Assembly (NCBI GenBank): GCA_034406555.1
Contig: DASCRM010000039.1
Location: 1-47,178, forward strand
Source of the DNA: SHYR01 sp034406555
GTDB taxonomy: Bacteria > Chloroflexota > Dehalococcoidia > UBA2979
Direction: 5' to 3'
DNA: 47,178 nt
Below the pieces are notes generated by a model. It saw only the letters and a list, made by a program, of their open reading frames with translations. It did not search any database and was not told where the DNA came from. Made by a program: the position numbers and the translations under genes. Positions 9,929-18,380 of this stretch are shown here, piece by piece. The number at the start of each line of letters is the position of its first letter. Positions within the stretch are counted from its first letter, which is position 1.

Positions 9929-9954
9929 GCGGCGGGGATCGAACGGAGAAGGGT

Positions 9955-9994
9955 GTGAATAGGTGGGGGCGGCACATCGTCCCCACCTATTCAC
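9955..9994 (-). terminator. 14-bp inverted repeat after ftsZ
   Basis: GTGAATAGGTGGGG (9955-9968) and its exact complement (9981-9994) enclose a 12-base loop, 31 bases after the ftsZ stop codon on the minus strand. A 14-bp perfect stem is the most stable structure in this spacer and is well placed to end or protect the 3' end of the division-cluster message. No T-run follows, so the mechanism is uncertain. Both arms contain the DnaA-like CTATTCAC. Confidence 0.5.
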
Positions 9995-10025
9995 TGACCG
10001 TCAGACAACGATTGCCGGTCGCCCC

Positions 10026-11477
10026 TTAGCGCGCAGGGAACGTGCGACGCAGGAAAGTCGGCAGATCCGCCTCGCTGAGCTCGTCCAGCACCGGGTCGGG
10101 CTGGATGTCGGCGAGCTTGATCGGCTCCGGTTCGGCGACCGTCGCGGCGACTGTCTGGCGCATTCCGAGTGTGCGGCCGGTGAAGCCGGTGGCGATCACC
10201 GTGATCCGCACCTCGTCGTCCAGCGACTCGTCCACGGCGGTACCGAAGATGATCTCAGCCTCCGGGTCGACGACCTCCGCGATTGTGCGCGCGGCCTGGT
10301 CGAGTTCTTGGAGCGAGAGGTTGTCCGGCCCGGTGATGTTGAACAACACCCCGGTCGCACCGGTGATGTCGACCTCCAGCAAGGGACTGGCGATCGCCTC
10401 CCGAGCGGCGTCGGTCGCTCGCTGTTCGCCTCGGCCAACGCCGATCGCCATCAGAGCGGGTCCTGCGTCGGTCATGATCTTGCGCACGTCCGCGAAGTCG
10501 AGGTTGACCATGCCGGGCATCGTGATCAACTCGCTGATGCCCTGGATGCCCTGTCGCAGCACGTCGTCGGCCGCCTGGAAGGCCTCCGCGATGCTGATGT
10601 TCGGCTCGCAGATTTGGAGCAGCCGATCGTTGGGGATCACGATCAGCGTGTCGACCTTCTCCTGCAGGTCACGTACGCCCTCCTCTGCCTGCTGGCGACG
10701 CTTCGCGCCCTCGAAGGCGAACGGCTTGGTGACGACGCCGATCGATAGCGCACCCTGCTCGCGGGCGATCTCCGCGACGACCGGCGCCGCGCCGGTGCCC
10801 GTGCCACCACCGAGGCAGGAGGTGACGAAGACCATCTCCGCATTGCGCAGCGCCTCGGCAATGTCTTCGCGCGACTCTTCCGCCGAGCGCTGACCACGGA
10901 GCGGGTCGCTGCCCGCGCCGAGCCCGCGTGTGAGGCGGTCACCGATGCGCACCTTCACCTCAGCAGGGCAGTTCTCGAGCGCCTGCAAGTCGGTATTGAT
11001 TGCGACGTACTGCACCCCGGGGAGGCGTGCCGGGATCATGCGGGTGATGGCGTTTGAGCCGCCGCCGCCGACGCCGACCACCTTGATCGGTGGCAGCGTG
11101 TCGAAGTCGTAGGCCATCCCGGCCCCCCTTGTCTGTTCCGGCACAAGCCTGGCGTCGTCGCCGTCCGCTGTCCCTGCTGCTGATCCCGTCGCTGCTCCGC
11201 TAGCCTCGTCGCCTGCCGGATCCTGTGGCTGCTCCGCCTCGGCGACCGCGCGCTCCTGGTCGATCAGTGCGGTGGCGCTGATCGGAATTGGCTCGTCGTA
11301 CTCCGAAGCGCTGCCCGTCGGCGGCGCCTCGGTCGTCAGGTCGAGCGTGTCGTCGCTCACCGTTCCGTCAATCACCGGGGCGGCTTCGTCCGTCCCCTCC
11401 CTCGCGGCCTGGAGGTAATCGAAGAGCGTGCCTGCGCCGACAGGCGGTTCGCTCTGCTCGGTCGGTTGATCACTCAT
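10026..11477 (-). CDS. ftsZ: Cell division GTPase FtsZ with long N-terminal extension
   Basis: Tubulin-like GTPase that forms the division ring. ATG at 11477 with GGAG six bases upstream gives 483 residues. The GTPase core begins only at about residue 127 (PPIKVVGVGGGGSNAI); most FtsZ proteins have 10-30 residues there. The extra 120 residues are acidic, rich in Glu, Asp, Ala, Pro and Thr, and look disordered, except for a short GAGTLFDYLQAARE stretch. The tubulin signature GGGTGTG is near residue 224 and the C-terminal peptide DLPTFLRR, which binds FtsA and other partners, is intact after a very short linker. An internal ATG at 11117 with its own AGGGGGG site would give a normal 363-residue form. 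It is the last gene of the division cluster, 58 bases after ftsA. Confidence 0.96.
   Translation of the reverse strand: MSDQPTEQSEPPVGAGTLFDYLQAAREGTDEAAPVIDGTVSDDTLDLTTEAPPTGSASEYDEPIPISATALIDQERAVAEAEQPQDPAGDEASGAATGSAAGTADGDDARLVPEQTRGAGMAYDFDTLPPIKVVGVGGGGSNAITRMIPARLPGVQYVAINTDLQALENCPAEVKVRIGDRLTRGLGAGSDPLRGQRSAEESREDIAEALRNAEMVFVTSCLGGGTGTGAAPVVAEIAREQGALSIGVVTKPFAFEGAKRRQQAEEGVRDLQEKVDTLIVIPNDRLLQICEPNISIAEAFQAADDVLRQGIQGISELITMPGMVNLDFADVRKIMTDAGPALMAIGVGRGEQRATDAAREAIASPLLEVDITGATGVLFNITGPDNLSLQELDQAARTIAEVVDPEAEIIFGTAVDESLDDEVRITVIATGFTGRTLGMRQTVAATVAEPEPIKLADIQPDPVLDELSEADLPTFLRRTFPAR
11115..11129 (-). promoter_or_regulatory. Internal ribosome binding site and start within ftsZ
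   Basis: AGGGGGG (minus strand, 11123-11129) lies five bases before an in-frame ATG (11115-11117) that begins MAYDFDTLPPIKV, directly ahead of the GTPase core. The spacing is ideal. It would allow a short, canonical FtsZ to be made from the same message as the extended form. Confidence 0.5.
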
Positions 11478-11535
11478 CTGTAACTCCATTCCGGGGAAGA
11501 ACTGGCTGATTCCAAACTCGTTGACTCGATCGAGA

Positions 11536-12774
11536 TCACTGCGGAAGCACCACTCGCATTAGGTGTGCAACCTTTCTCAGCAGACCGCCCAGCGGGGCGA
11601 CCGGCACGGGGGAGGACCGGAACATGATTTCGCGCTCCTTCAGCGCCCAGCGCAGCAACCCAACAGAGGTCGCGTACGCCGGGTCGTGGAGGATGTCTGA
11701 GAGCCCTGCGAGGTGACGGGGACGGCCGACGCGGGCGGGCAGTTGCAGCACGTCCTCCGCCAGCATGTCGATGCCTTCGAGCGCCGACGCGCCGCCAGTG
11801 AGGATCACGCCGGCCGAGAGCACGTCTGTGCTCGTCCCGCGTCGCACCTCGGCGGCGACCAGCTCGAAGAGCTCCTCGACGCGTGCCTGTAGCACCTGTG
11901 CCATCAGCCGGCGCGGCACCATGCGGTGCCCCTCCGCGCCAAAGGCGTCGACCTTGACCTCTTCGTCTTCGTCGACCATGGAGGGGATCGCGTGGCCGTA
12001 CTCGCGTTTCACCTGCTCTGCAGCGGGTTGCGGGACGCGCAGCGCGACGACGAGGTCGCGGGTCATGTGCAGCCCGCCGATCGGCAGGATTGCCGTGTGC
12101 GTGACCGCGCCTCGCTCGAAGACGGCGATGTCGGTCGTGCCACCGCCGATGTCGCAGAGCACGGCACCGTGCTCCAGCTCCTCGCGCTCCACGACCGCCT
12201 CCGCGGAGGCGAGCGGTTCGAGGATCAGGCCATCGACGCGCACGCCCGCGCCCTCGACGCACTGCACGAGGTTGTGCATCGCAGAGGTGGAGGCGGTGAC
12301 GACGTGTGTCTCGACATCGAGCCGCGAGCCGAACATGCCGACCGCGTCCACGACGTCTTCCTGGCCATCGACGACGTAGTAGCGGGGGACGACGTGGATC
12401 ACCTCGCGGTTGGTCGGGACGTTGACGATGCGAGCGCTCTCGAGCGCTCGTTGCACGTCGCCCCCCGCGATCGAGTTGCGCGGGTCGGCGATGGCGACGA
12501 TGCCGCGCGAGTTCATGGAAGAGACGTGCGGGCCGGCAATACCGACATGTGCCGAGAGGATGCGGGTGCCGGAGGCGCGCTCCGCGCGTTCCACGGAGGA
12601 TGAGATCGCTTCGATTGCGGCCTGGATGTTGTCGACCATGCCCTTCGCCAACCCGGCCGAGGGACCGATGCCGACGCCGAGGATGCGGAGGTCCTGCGAG
12701 GGTGTGACTTCACCGACGACCGTGCAGACCTTGGTCGTGCCGACGTCGATTGCCGCGTATGTCGGATTGCCCAT
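11536..12774 (-). CDS. ftsA: Cell division protein FtsA
   Basis: Actin-like ATPase that tethers FtsZ filaments to the membrane and recruits late division proteins. 412 residues, normal length. The actin-fold phosphate loops read AAIDVGTTKVCTVVGE (7-22) and LCDIGGGTTDIAVF (about 203-216), with an adenosine-site GVILTGGASALEGI near 330. The extreme C-terminus (LLRKVAHLMRVVL) is an amphipathic helix for membrane binding. The start ATG at 12774 is 13 bases after ftsQ. The next gene is ftsZ, whose C-terminal peptide is the expected binding partner. Confidence 0.96.
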   Translation of the reverse strand: MGNPTYAAIDVGTTKVCTVVGEVTPSQDLRILGVGIGPSAGLAKGMVDNIQAAIEAISSSVERAERASGTRILSAHVGIAGPHVSSMNSRGIVAIADPRNSIAGGDVQRALESARIVNVPTNREVIHVVPRYYVVDGQEDVVDAVGMFGSRLDVETHVVTASTSAMHNLVQCVEGAGVRVDGLILEPLASAEAVVEREELEHGAVLCDIGGGTTDIAVFERGAVTHTAILPIGGLHMTRDLVVALRVPQPAAEQVKREYGHAIPSMVDEDEEVKVDAFGAEGHRMVPRRLMAQVLQARVEELFELVAAEVRRGTSTDVLSAGVILTGGASALEGIDMLAEDVLQLPARVGRPRHLAGLSDILHDPAYATSVGLLRWALKEREIMFRSSPVPVAPLGGLLRKVAHLMRVVLPQ

Positions 12775-12787
12775 CAGTCGCTAGCCC

Positions 12788-13621
12788 TCATCGCAGTACC
12801 AGGCTTCCGCCGAAGCGCAGGTCGATCTCGTTCGCGTCGATCTGTTGCTCCTCGATGCGGTCGAGCAGCGCCCCCCATGCAGCGACCTTGAATTCGTAGT
12901 TGTGGGAGTCGCCGAAGACCGCGTGCGGCCCCTGCTCGACGAGCACGGTGAGGCCACGGTCGCGCCGGAAGATGAAGCCGGTGGCCGTGACGCGGAGGTG
13001 CTTGAAGGTGCTGTCGTTGCTCAGTCGCGCCACCAATTGCACCGTGTCGCGGTCCGGTTCGACGAGTAGCGGTGTCTCGGCGGTCGCGGGCGGGCCGACC
13101 TCGATGATTGTCGGGGCACCCTCGGCGGGCGGTCGGGTGAGGCCCAGCACCTTGCCGTCCGCACTGATCAGGCGGCGCACCTCGCCGGTCTGCCAGTAGC
13201 CCCACGCCTGATCCTCGGTGACATCGATGATCACGCCGTTCGGCCAGTCGCGGTGCACGGTGGCCTTGCGCACGCCCTCCAGCGCGGCGATGCGTGACGC
13301 GGCTTCGCCGGCATTGAGTGTGAGCAGCGATTCGCCTCCGACGCCGGAGGTGCGGGCGATCGCGAAGGGGTCGGTGATCTGCGCGCCGACGACAGTGACG
13401 TCACGCACGCGCAGCGTGTCGCCGACCAGCAGCCAGCCCGCGCCGGAAATCGTCCCGCCAATCGCCGCGAACACGGCGAGCGTGACGACCATGCGGCGGA
13501 AGGGGATGTGCAGTCGCCGTCGTGGCGCACTCTGGCGTACGGCGCCCAGCTCGAATCGCCGGCGGTTGTTCGCTGCACCGCCCGCTGCGCGCCTGCGGTT
13601 GCCTCGTAGCCTGCTAAACAC
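12788..13621 (-). CDS. ftsQ: Cell division protein FtsQ/DivIB
   Basis: Bitopic membrane protein of the division complex. 277 residues: a basic, Arg-rich cytoplasmic N-terminus (1-42), one transmembrane helix (about 44-66), then a POTRA domain (LRVRDVTVVGAQITDPFAI onward) and the FtsQ beta domain. GTG at 13621 is the start and overlaps the end of ddl by eight bases, so translation is probably coupled. The family is poorly conserved, and assignment rests on POTRA features, size and position between ddl and ftsA. Confidence 0.9.
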   Translation of the reverse strand: MFSRLRGNRRRAAGGAANNRRRFELGAVRQSAPRRRLHIPFRRMVVTLAVFAAIGGTISGAGWLLVGDTLRVRDVTVVGAQITDPFAIARTSGVGGESLLTLNAGEAASRIAALEGVRKATVHRDWPNGVIIDVTEDQAWGYWQTGEVRRLISADGKVLGLTRPPAEGAPTIIEVGPPATAETPLLVEPDRDTVQLVARLSNDSTFKHLRVTATGFIFRRDRGLTVLVEQGPHAVFGDSHNYEFKVAAWGALLDRIEEQQIDANEIDLRFGGSLVLR

Positions 13622-14681
13622 GACTGCGCCCCTCTCGATGACGCTCCACGCCGAGGTCGACGAGGCGGGTGATCAGATCGCTGTAGCTGAGCCCCGCTTC
13701 CTGCCAGAGCCGTGGGTACATGGAGATCGACGTGAAGCCGGGCAGCGTGTTCACTTCGATCAGTCGCGCCTCGCCGCCATCGACGAAGAAATCGACGCGG
13801 GCGAGCCCGGCGCAGTCGATCGCGCGGTAGGCGCGCAGCGCGTAGTCCTGCACCCGCTTCGCGTCCGCCTCGCTCAACTCGGCCGGCACGATCAGGTCGG
13901 CCGAGTCATCGAGGTACTTCGACTCGTAGTTGTAGAAATCGCCACTCGGGCGGATCTCGCCGAGCGGGGAGGGGCGGGCGTCAGCGTTGCCGAGCACGGC
14001 GCACTCCACCTCGCGCCCGCTCATCGCCTCTTCGATCAGCACCTTGCGGTCGTGCTTCGCAGCCTCCGCGACGGCGCCGTGGAAGTCCTCGCGTGAGTTG
14101 GCCCGGCTGACACCGACGGACGAGCCGCCGTTGGTGGGCTTCACGAAGCAGGGGTAGCCGAGGTCGCTCTCGATCGCGCGTACCGTCTGCTCCGATGGGC
14201 TCTCGGTCTCGGCGTCGCGCAGCACGATGTAACGAGGCTGCGGCAGCCCGGCCTGCGCGAAGGCGGCGCGCATCAGCTCCTTGTCCATGCCGACGGCGCT
14301 GGCAGCAACGCCGGAGCCGACGTACGGGATGTTGGCGAGCTCCAGCAGGCCCTGCAACGTCCCGTCTTCGCCGAAAGTGCCGTGGACGATCGGGAAGACG
14401 GCATCGAGCGTCGAGAGTTCCGACAGCACCTGCGGGTAGGCGAGCACGCCTGCGCCTTCGTCTTCGCCGATCGCGCCGCTCTCCCCGGACTCGACGCGTT
14501 CGAGGCGGGCGCGGCTCTCGTCCGGTGTCAGCCATGCGCCGCGCCGGGTGATGCCGAAGGGGATCACCTCGAACCGCTCCGCATCGGCCTCGCGCATCAC
14601 ACCGCGCGCGGAGGTCACCGAGACCTCGTGCTCGGTCGACTGCCCGCCAAAGATCACGCCCAGCTTCATGCGATCACTCAT
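13614..14681 (-). CDS. ddl: D-alanine--D-alanine ligase
   Basis: ATP-grasp ligase making the D-Ala-D-Ala dipeptide for peptidoglycan. 355 residues. Family markers are VIFGGQSTEHEVSVTSA (9-25), the Glu in HEVS, FPIVHGTFGEDGTLQG, FVKPTNGGSSVGV and the C-terminal ARVDFFVDGG and EVNTLPGFTSISMYP. The omega-loop reads FYNYESKY; a Tyr at its second position is typical of D-Ala-D-Ala rather than D-Ala-D-Lac enzymes, so there is no hint of intrinsic vancomycin resistance. Start ATG 14681 overlaps the murC stop (ATGA). A second ATG four codons on is possible. Confidence 0.96.
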   Translation of the reverse strand: MSDRMKLGVIFGGQSTEHEVSVTSARGVMREADAERFEVIPFGITRRGAWLTPDESRARLERVESGESGAIGEDEGAGVLAYPQVLSELSTLDAVFPIVHGTFGEDGTLQGLLELANIPYVGSGVAASAVGMDKELMRAAFAQAGLPQPRYIVLRDAETESPSEQTVRAIESDLGYPCFVKPTNGGSSVGVSRANSREDFHGAVAEAAKHDRKVLIEEAMSGREVECAVLGNADARPSPLGEIRPSGDFYNYESKYLDDSADLIVPAELSEADAKRVQDYALRAYRAIDCAGLARVDFFVDGGEARLIEVNTLPGFTSISMYPRLWQEAGLSYSDLITRLVDLGVERHREGRSRV

Positions 14682-16102
14682 GATCGCTGTTCCAGCTCCG
14701 CGAGCACCATCGGGCCGAGTTCCGTGACATCGCCGGCACCGATTGTGAAGAAGACATCGCCCGCGCGCAGCGTCGGCACGATTGCCTCGACTGCCGCCTC
14801 GAACGACTCGACGTGCGTGGTGGCCGGATCACTGATCTCGGCCGCGAGTCCGGCGGCGTCCAGGCCCTCCCCGGTCGTCTCGCGCGCGGCATAGGTGCGC
14901 AGCACGTAGAGGCTGTCGAGGCCCTCGAAGCAGTCGCGGAAGCCGTCCAGCAGATAGGCGGAGCGGGTGAAGGTGTGTGGCTGGAAGCAGGCGACCAGGC
15001 GGCGGCCGACGAAACGCTGGCGGGCGGCGCTGACCGTCGCACGCACCTCCGTCGGGTGGTGGGCATAGTCGTCGACGATCGTCACGCTCGCGGCCTCGCC
15101 GACCAGCTCGAAGTGGCGCGCGACGCCGGAGAAGTCGCCCGCGGCCTGCGCCGCGCGGTTGAAGTCGACGCCCGCGCGCATCGAGATCGCGATCGCGCCG
15201 AGCGCGTTGGCGACGTTGTAGCGGCCGGGCACGGTCAGCGAGACGGCACCGAGCTCTGTGCCATCGAGCGTCGCGGTGAAGTCGAAGGCGCCGTGTTCGT
15301 TGACGCGCAGCCGTTCCGCGCGCCATTCCGCGTCCGAGTCCACGGCGTAGCGTTCGACACGCGCACCGGCCGCTCGACGTTCCTCGCCGAGCGTGCTGGC
15401 GAGCGGGGAGTCGGCGCAGACGATCAGCGTGCCGCCATCGACGACGCGCTGCGTGAAGCCGCGGAAGGCTTCGATCAGCTGCTCCTCACTACCGTAGTAG
15501 TCCAGGTGGTCGGCCTCCACGTTGGTGAGCAGCGCCAGGGCGGGGTCGTACTGGAGGAAGGCCCTCGCGTACTCGTCGGCCTCCAGCACGGCGACCTCGC
15601 CGTCGCCATCGCGGGCGTTGCCGCCGAGCTCCAGCGCGTCGCCGCCGACGAGCACCAGCGGGTCGAGCTCGCCTCGCACCGTCATCAGGGCGACTAGGCT
15701 GGTGGTGGTGGTCTTGCCGTGGGTGCCGGCGATCGCCAGCACGCGGCGCTCGCTGAGCAGCGCGCGCACCAGCTCCGCTCGCACCATCACTGGGATGCCG
15801 CGCGCGTTCGCGTCCGCGAGCTCCGGGTTTTCGTTGTTCACGGCCGCGGTCGCGACCACGAGCTCGGCGTTGCCGACGTTCGAGGCGGAGTGGCCCTGGT
15901 AGATTGTCGCGCCCTGCGCTCGCAGCAGCTCCGTCCACTCGGAGCTGACGAGGTCGGAGCCGCTGACGATGTGGCCGCGATTGAGCAGGATCTGGCCGAT
16001 CCCGGACATCATGATCCCGCCCGCCCCAACGAGGTGGACGCGCTTCGGGATCGCCGGCGAGTCATTGGAGGCCCGGTCATCGCGCGAGATCAAGCGCATC
16101 AC
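14678..16102 (-). CDS. murC: UDP-N-acetylmuramate--L-alanine ligase
   Basis: First Mur ligase: adds L-Ala to UDP-MurNAc with ATP. 474 residues. The N-terminal Rossmann part has HLVGAGGIMMSGIGQIL (23-39), followed by the ATP loop AGTHGKTTTTSLV and a carbamylated-Lys/His region. The family-specific DDYAHHPTEV and the ACFQPHTFTR element are present in the C-terminal domain. A 22-residue N-terminal stretch precedes the fold; the second Met is an alternative start. It overlaps murG by four bases (ATGA). In many bacteria murB follows murC; here ddl does, and murB is not in this cluster. Confidence 0.96.
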   Translation of the reverse strand: MMRLISRDDRASNDSPAIPKRVHLVGAGGIMMSGIGQILLNRGHIVSGSDLVSSEWTELLRAQGATIYQGHSASNVGNAELVVATAAVNNENPELADANARGIPVMVRAELVRALLSERRVLAIAGTHGKTTTTSLVALMTVRGELDPLVLVGGDALELGGNARDGDGEVAVLEADEYARAFLQYDPALALLTNVEADHLDYYGSEEQLIEAFRGFTQRVVDGGTLIVCADSPLASTLGEERRAAGARVERYAVDSDAEWRAERLRVNEHGAFDFTATLDGTELGAVSLTVPGRYNVANALGAIAISMRAGVDFNRAAQAAGDFSGVARHFELVGEAASVTIVDDYAHHPTEVRATVSAARQRFVGRRLVACFQPHTFTRSAYLLDGFRDCFEGLDSLYVLRTYAARETTGEGLDAAGLAAEISDPATTHVESFEAAVEAIVPTLRAGDVFFTIGAGDVTELGPMVLAELEQRS

Positions 16103-17187
16103 GATGCCCCCTCGCGGCCCATCTCACGCAGTAGCGCCGCGAGCCGGTCGGCGGCGTCCGGCCGGTCGAGCGCCCGCATCGCCTCGGCCATCGCGGCCAG
16201 CCGCGTTTCGTCGTTCAGCAGTTCGACGACCGTCTCGATCAACCCCTCGATCTCGTCGGAGGAGACGACCACGGCCGCGCCGTGCTCGACGAGCAGGTCT
16301 GCGTTCTGGTGCTGGTCGGAGAAGCCGCCGGGGATCAGGACGGCGGGCAATGTCGCCGACGGCAGTTCGCCGAGCGTCGATGCCCCGGCTCGCGTGATCG
16401 CGAGGTCGGAGGCCGACATCGCGAGGCCCATCTCGTCCGTGTACGGCAGCAGCCGATAGCGGTCGCGCTGCCACTCCGGGAGTTGATCGCGTTCGTGGGC
16501 GAGCCACGACTCTTCCGCCGGGCCGCAGATGTGCAGTACCTGCGCGCGGTCGAGTAGCAACCGCAGCCCGCTGGCGATCGCGCGGTTGATAGGATGCGCG
16601 CCCTGCGAACCGCCGGTGATCAGCACCGTGTGCACCGAGCCATCGAGGCCGAAGTGGCGCGCACCGTCCTCGCGTGTGGCCGTGGCGAACTGGCGGCGCA
16701 CCGGGTAGCCGGTGACGACCGTCTTCTTCGCGGGCAGGTAGCGGAGGGAGGCGTCGACGGAACAGGCCACCGTCGTGGCCTGACGTTGCATGTAGCGTAC
16801 CGCCCAGCCCGGCTTCACGTCGGGCAGGAACAGCAGCAGGGGCACACGGCTCGCGCGGGCGGCGCGCCCGATCGGTGCTGAGGCGTAGCCGCCGGTCGCG
16901 AAGAGGGCGTCCGGCCGGTCACGGCGCATCTCACGACGTGCGCTGCGCTGACCTCGCAGCAAGTTGAAGACGCCGCTGATAAGCCGGTTCGGCGAGCGCC
17001 CTCGTACCTGCGAGGCGGGGATCGCGTGGAACGGGATGCCCATGTCTTCGGCCAGCGCGCGCTCGGGGCCGCGCTCCGTGCCGTAGTAGATGAGCTCGGT
17101 GTCGAACGTCTCGCGCAGGCGCTCGGCGACTGCGAGCACCGGGTAGGCGTGTCCGCCCGTACCTCCGCCGGCCAGCGCGAACTTCAT
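16099..17187 (-). CDS. murG: Undecaprenyl-PP-MurNAc-pentapeptide GlcNAc transferase
   Basis: Inner-leaflet glycosyltransferase that converts lipid I to lipid II. ATG at 17187 begins KFALAGGGTGGHAYP with the GGTGGH donor-lipid loop; the longer open frame upstream is a shadow of ftsW. 362 residues, normal for the family. The second glycine-rich loop LITGGSQGAHPIN is near 190 and the UDP-GlcNAc site ITRAGASTLGEL followed by PGGFSDQHQNA near 270-300. The start overlaps the ftsW stop (ATGA) and the end overlaps murC, so it belongs in the translationally coupled run. GGGGGG lies close upstream as a ribosome site. Confidence 0.96.
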   Translation of the reverse strand: MKFALAGGGTGGHAYPVLAVAERLRETFDTELIYYGTERGPERALAEDMGIPFHAIPASQVRGRSPNRLISGVFNLLRGQRSARREMRRDRPDALFATGGYASAPIGRAARASRVPLLLFLPDVKPGWAVRYMQRQATTVACSVDASLRYLPAKKTVVTGYPVRRQFATATREDGARHFGLDGSVHTVLITGGSQGAHPINRAIASGLRLLLDRAQVLHICGPAEESWLAHERDQLPEWQRDRYRLLPYTDEMGLAMSASDLAITRAGASTLGELPSATLPAVLIPGGFSDQHQNADLLVEHGAAVVVSSDEIEGLIETVVELLNDETRLAAMAEAMRALDRPDAADRLAALLREMGREGAS

Positions 17188-18380
17188 CGCGTCCCCCCGG
17201 CCGAGGTCTGACGCGAACGACGCACCACGCCCTGCGGCGGCGCGTACTCCTCGGCGTCGCCGAGCGAGGCGTAACGCGAGACGGAGAGGAGCACGCCGAT
17301 CGCGATCATCGTCGAGATCAGCGCCGAGCCGCCGTACGAGAGGAAGGGCAGCGGGATGCCGGTGAGCGGGATGCTGCGCGTGACGCCGCCGATGTTCATC
17401 ACCAGCTGGAAGCCGATCCACGCGACCACGCCGATCGCCAACAGCGAGCCGAACGGGTCGGCCGCCCGGCGCGAGATCTGGAACCCTCGCCAGAGCAGCA
17501 GCGCGAAGAGCGCGATCACGGCGGCGACGCCGATGAAGCCCAACTCCTCGCCGAGAATCGCGATCACGCCGTCCGTATGGGAGCCGGGCACGTAGAAGAA
17601 CTTCTGGCGTGAGACGCCGAGGCCCAGGCCACCGATGCCACCGGAGCCCAGCGCGACGAGCATCTGTAGCGTCTGGAAGCCGATGCCGGAGGGGTCGTCC
17701 TCCGCCGATGTGAACGCGAAGATGCGGTCGACCCGGTAGCCCGCGACCAGCACCAGCACGCCGGCCACCGTGGCGGCGCTGCCGACGAGGGCGATCACGT
17801 GCGAGATGCGGGCGCCGGCGACGAAGAAGAGGGTGACGGTGATCGCCGCGATCATCACTGTGGTGCCGAGGTCCGGCTCAAGCAGCACGAGTGCGGCAAT
17901 CAGCCCGACCATGCTCACGAAGGGCAGCACGCCGAGCGAGATATCGCGAACGATCTCGCCCTTCGCGGCCAGCCACGCCGCCATGTAGATCAACACGGCC
18001 AGCTTCGCGAACTCGCTCGGCTGGAACGCGGGCAGCGGGCCGAGCTCGATCCAGCGCGTCGCGCCGTTCTGGTTGAGGCCGACGCCCGGGATCAGCACCG
18101 CGGCCAGCGTGGCGATCGCGCCCAGCACCAGCAACGGACTGAGCCGCATCAGCATCCGGTAGTCGATGTTCATTGCCACCAGCAGCGCGGCGAAGCCGAG
18201 CACGGCCGCGAACGCCTGCCGCCTGATGAAGAAGTTGGAGTCGTCGTAGATCGTGTAGCCGAGCGGGTAGGACGAGGAATAGACGACGATCAGCCCGAGG
18301 ATCACGAGCACCGTGACGACGGAGAGCAGGGCGTAGTCCGGCGCGTGGCGCACCACCACGGACGCGTGCTGACGGGCCAT
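17184..18380 (-). CDS. ftsW: SEDS peptidoglycan polymerase FtsW
   Basis: Multi-pass glycosyltransferase that polymerises lipid II at the septum together with its partner class B penicillin-binding protein. 398 residues with about ten hydrophobic helices. SEDS family markers are GATRWIELG...FQPSEFAKLA (about 105-127), EPDLGTTVM and the closing GIPLPFLSYGGSALIS (about 338-353). The large extracellular loop with FAFTSAEDDPSGIGFQ is typical. It begins on the last base of the murD stop (TAATG). Position between murD and murG is the canonical one, which favours FtsW over RodA. Confidence 0.95.
   Translation of the reverse strand: MARQHASVVVRHAPDYALLSVVTVLVILGLIVVYSSSYPLGYTIYDDSNFFIRRQAFAAVLGFAALLVAMNIDYRMLMRLSPLLVLGAIATLAAVLIPGVGLNQNGATRWIELGPLPAFQPSEFAKLAVLIYMAAWLAAKGEIVRDISLGVLPFVSMVGLIAALVLLEPDLGTTVMIAAITVTLFFVAGARISHVIALVGSAATVAGVLVLVAGYRVDRIFAFTSAEDDPSGIGFQTLQMLVALGSGGIGGLGLGVSRQKFFYVPGSHTDGVIAILGEELGFIGVAAVIALFALLLWRGFQISRRAADPFGSLLAIGVVAWIGFQLVMNIGGVTRSIPLTGIPLPFLSYGGSALISTMIAIGVLLSVSRYASLGDAEEYAPPQGVVRRSRQTSAGGTR

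Larger units (their letters stand above)
9675..10025. other. Non-coding spacer between nrdR and ftsZ
   Basis: A 351-base region with no credible gene. It contains several DnaA-box-like 9-mers, two strong palindromes and the 3' end region of the division gene cluster. The sites I can support are listed separately. No tRNA and no T-rich terminator were seen. Confidence 0.7.

Noticed and set aside
9675..10025. Replication origin
   Set aside because: There are DnaA-like boxes, but no AT-rich unwinding region and no dnaA, dnaN or other origin genes nearby; a regulatory role is more likely.
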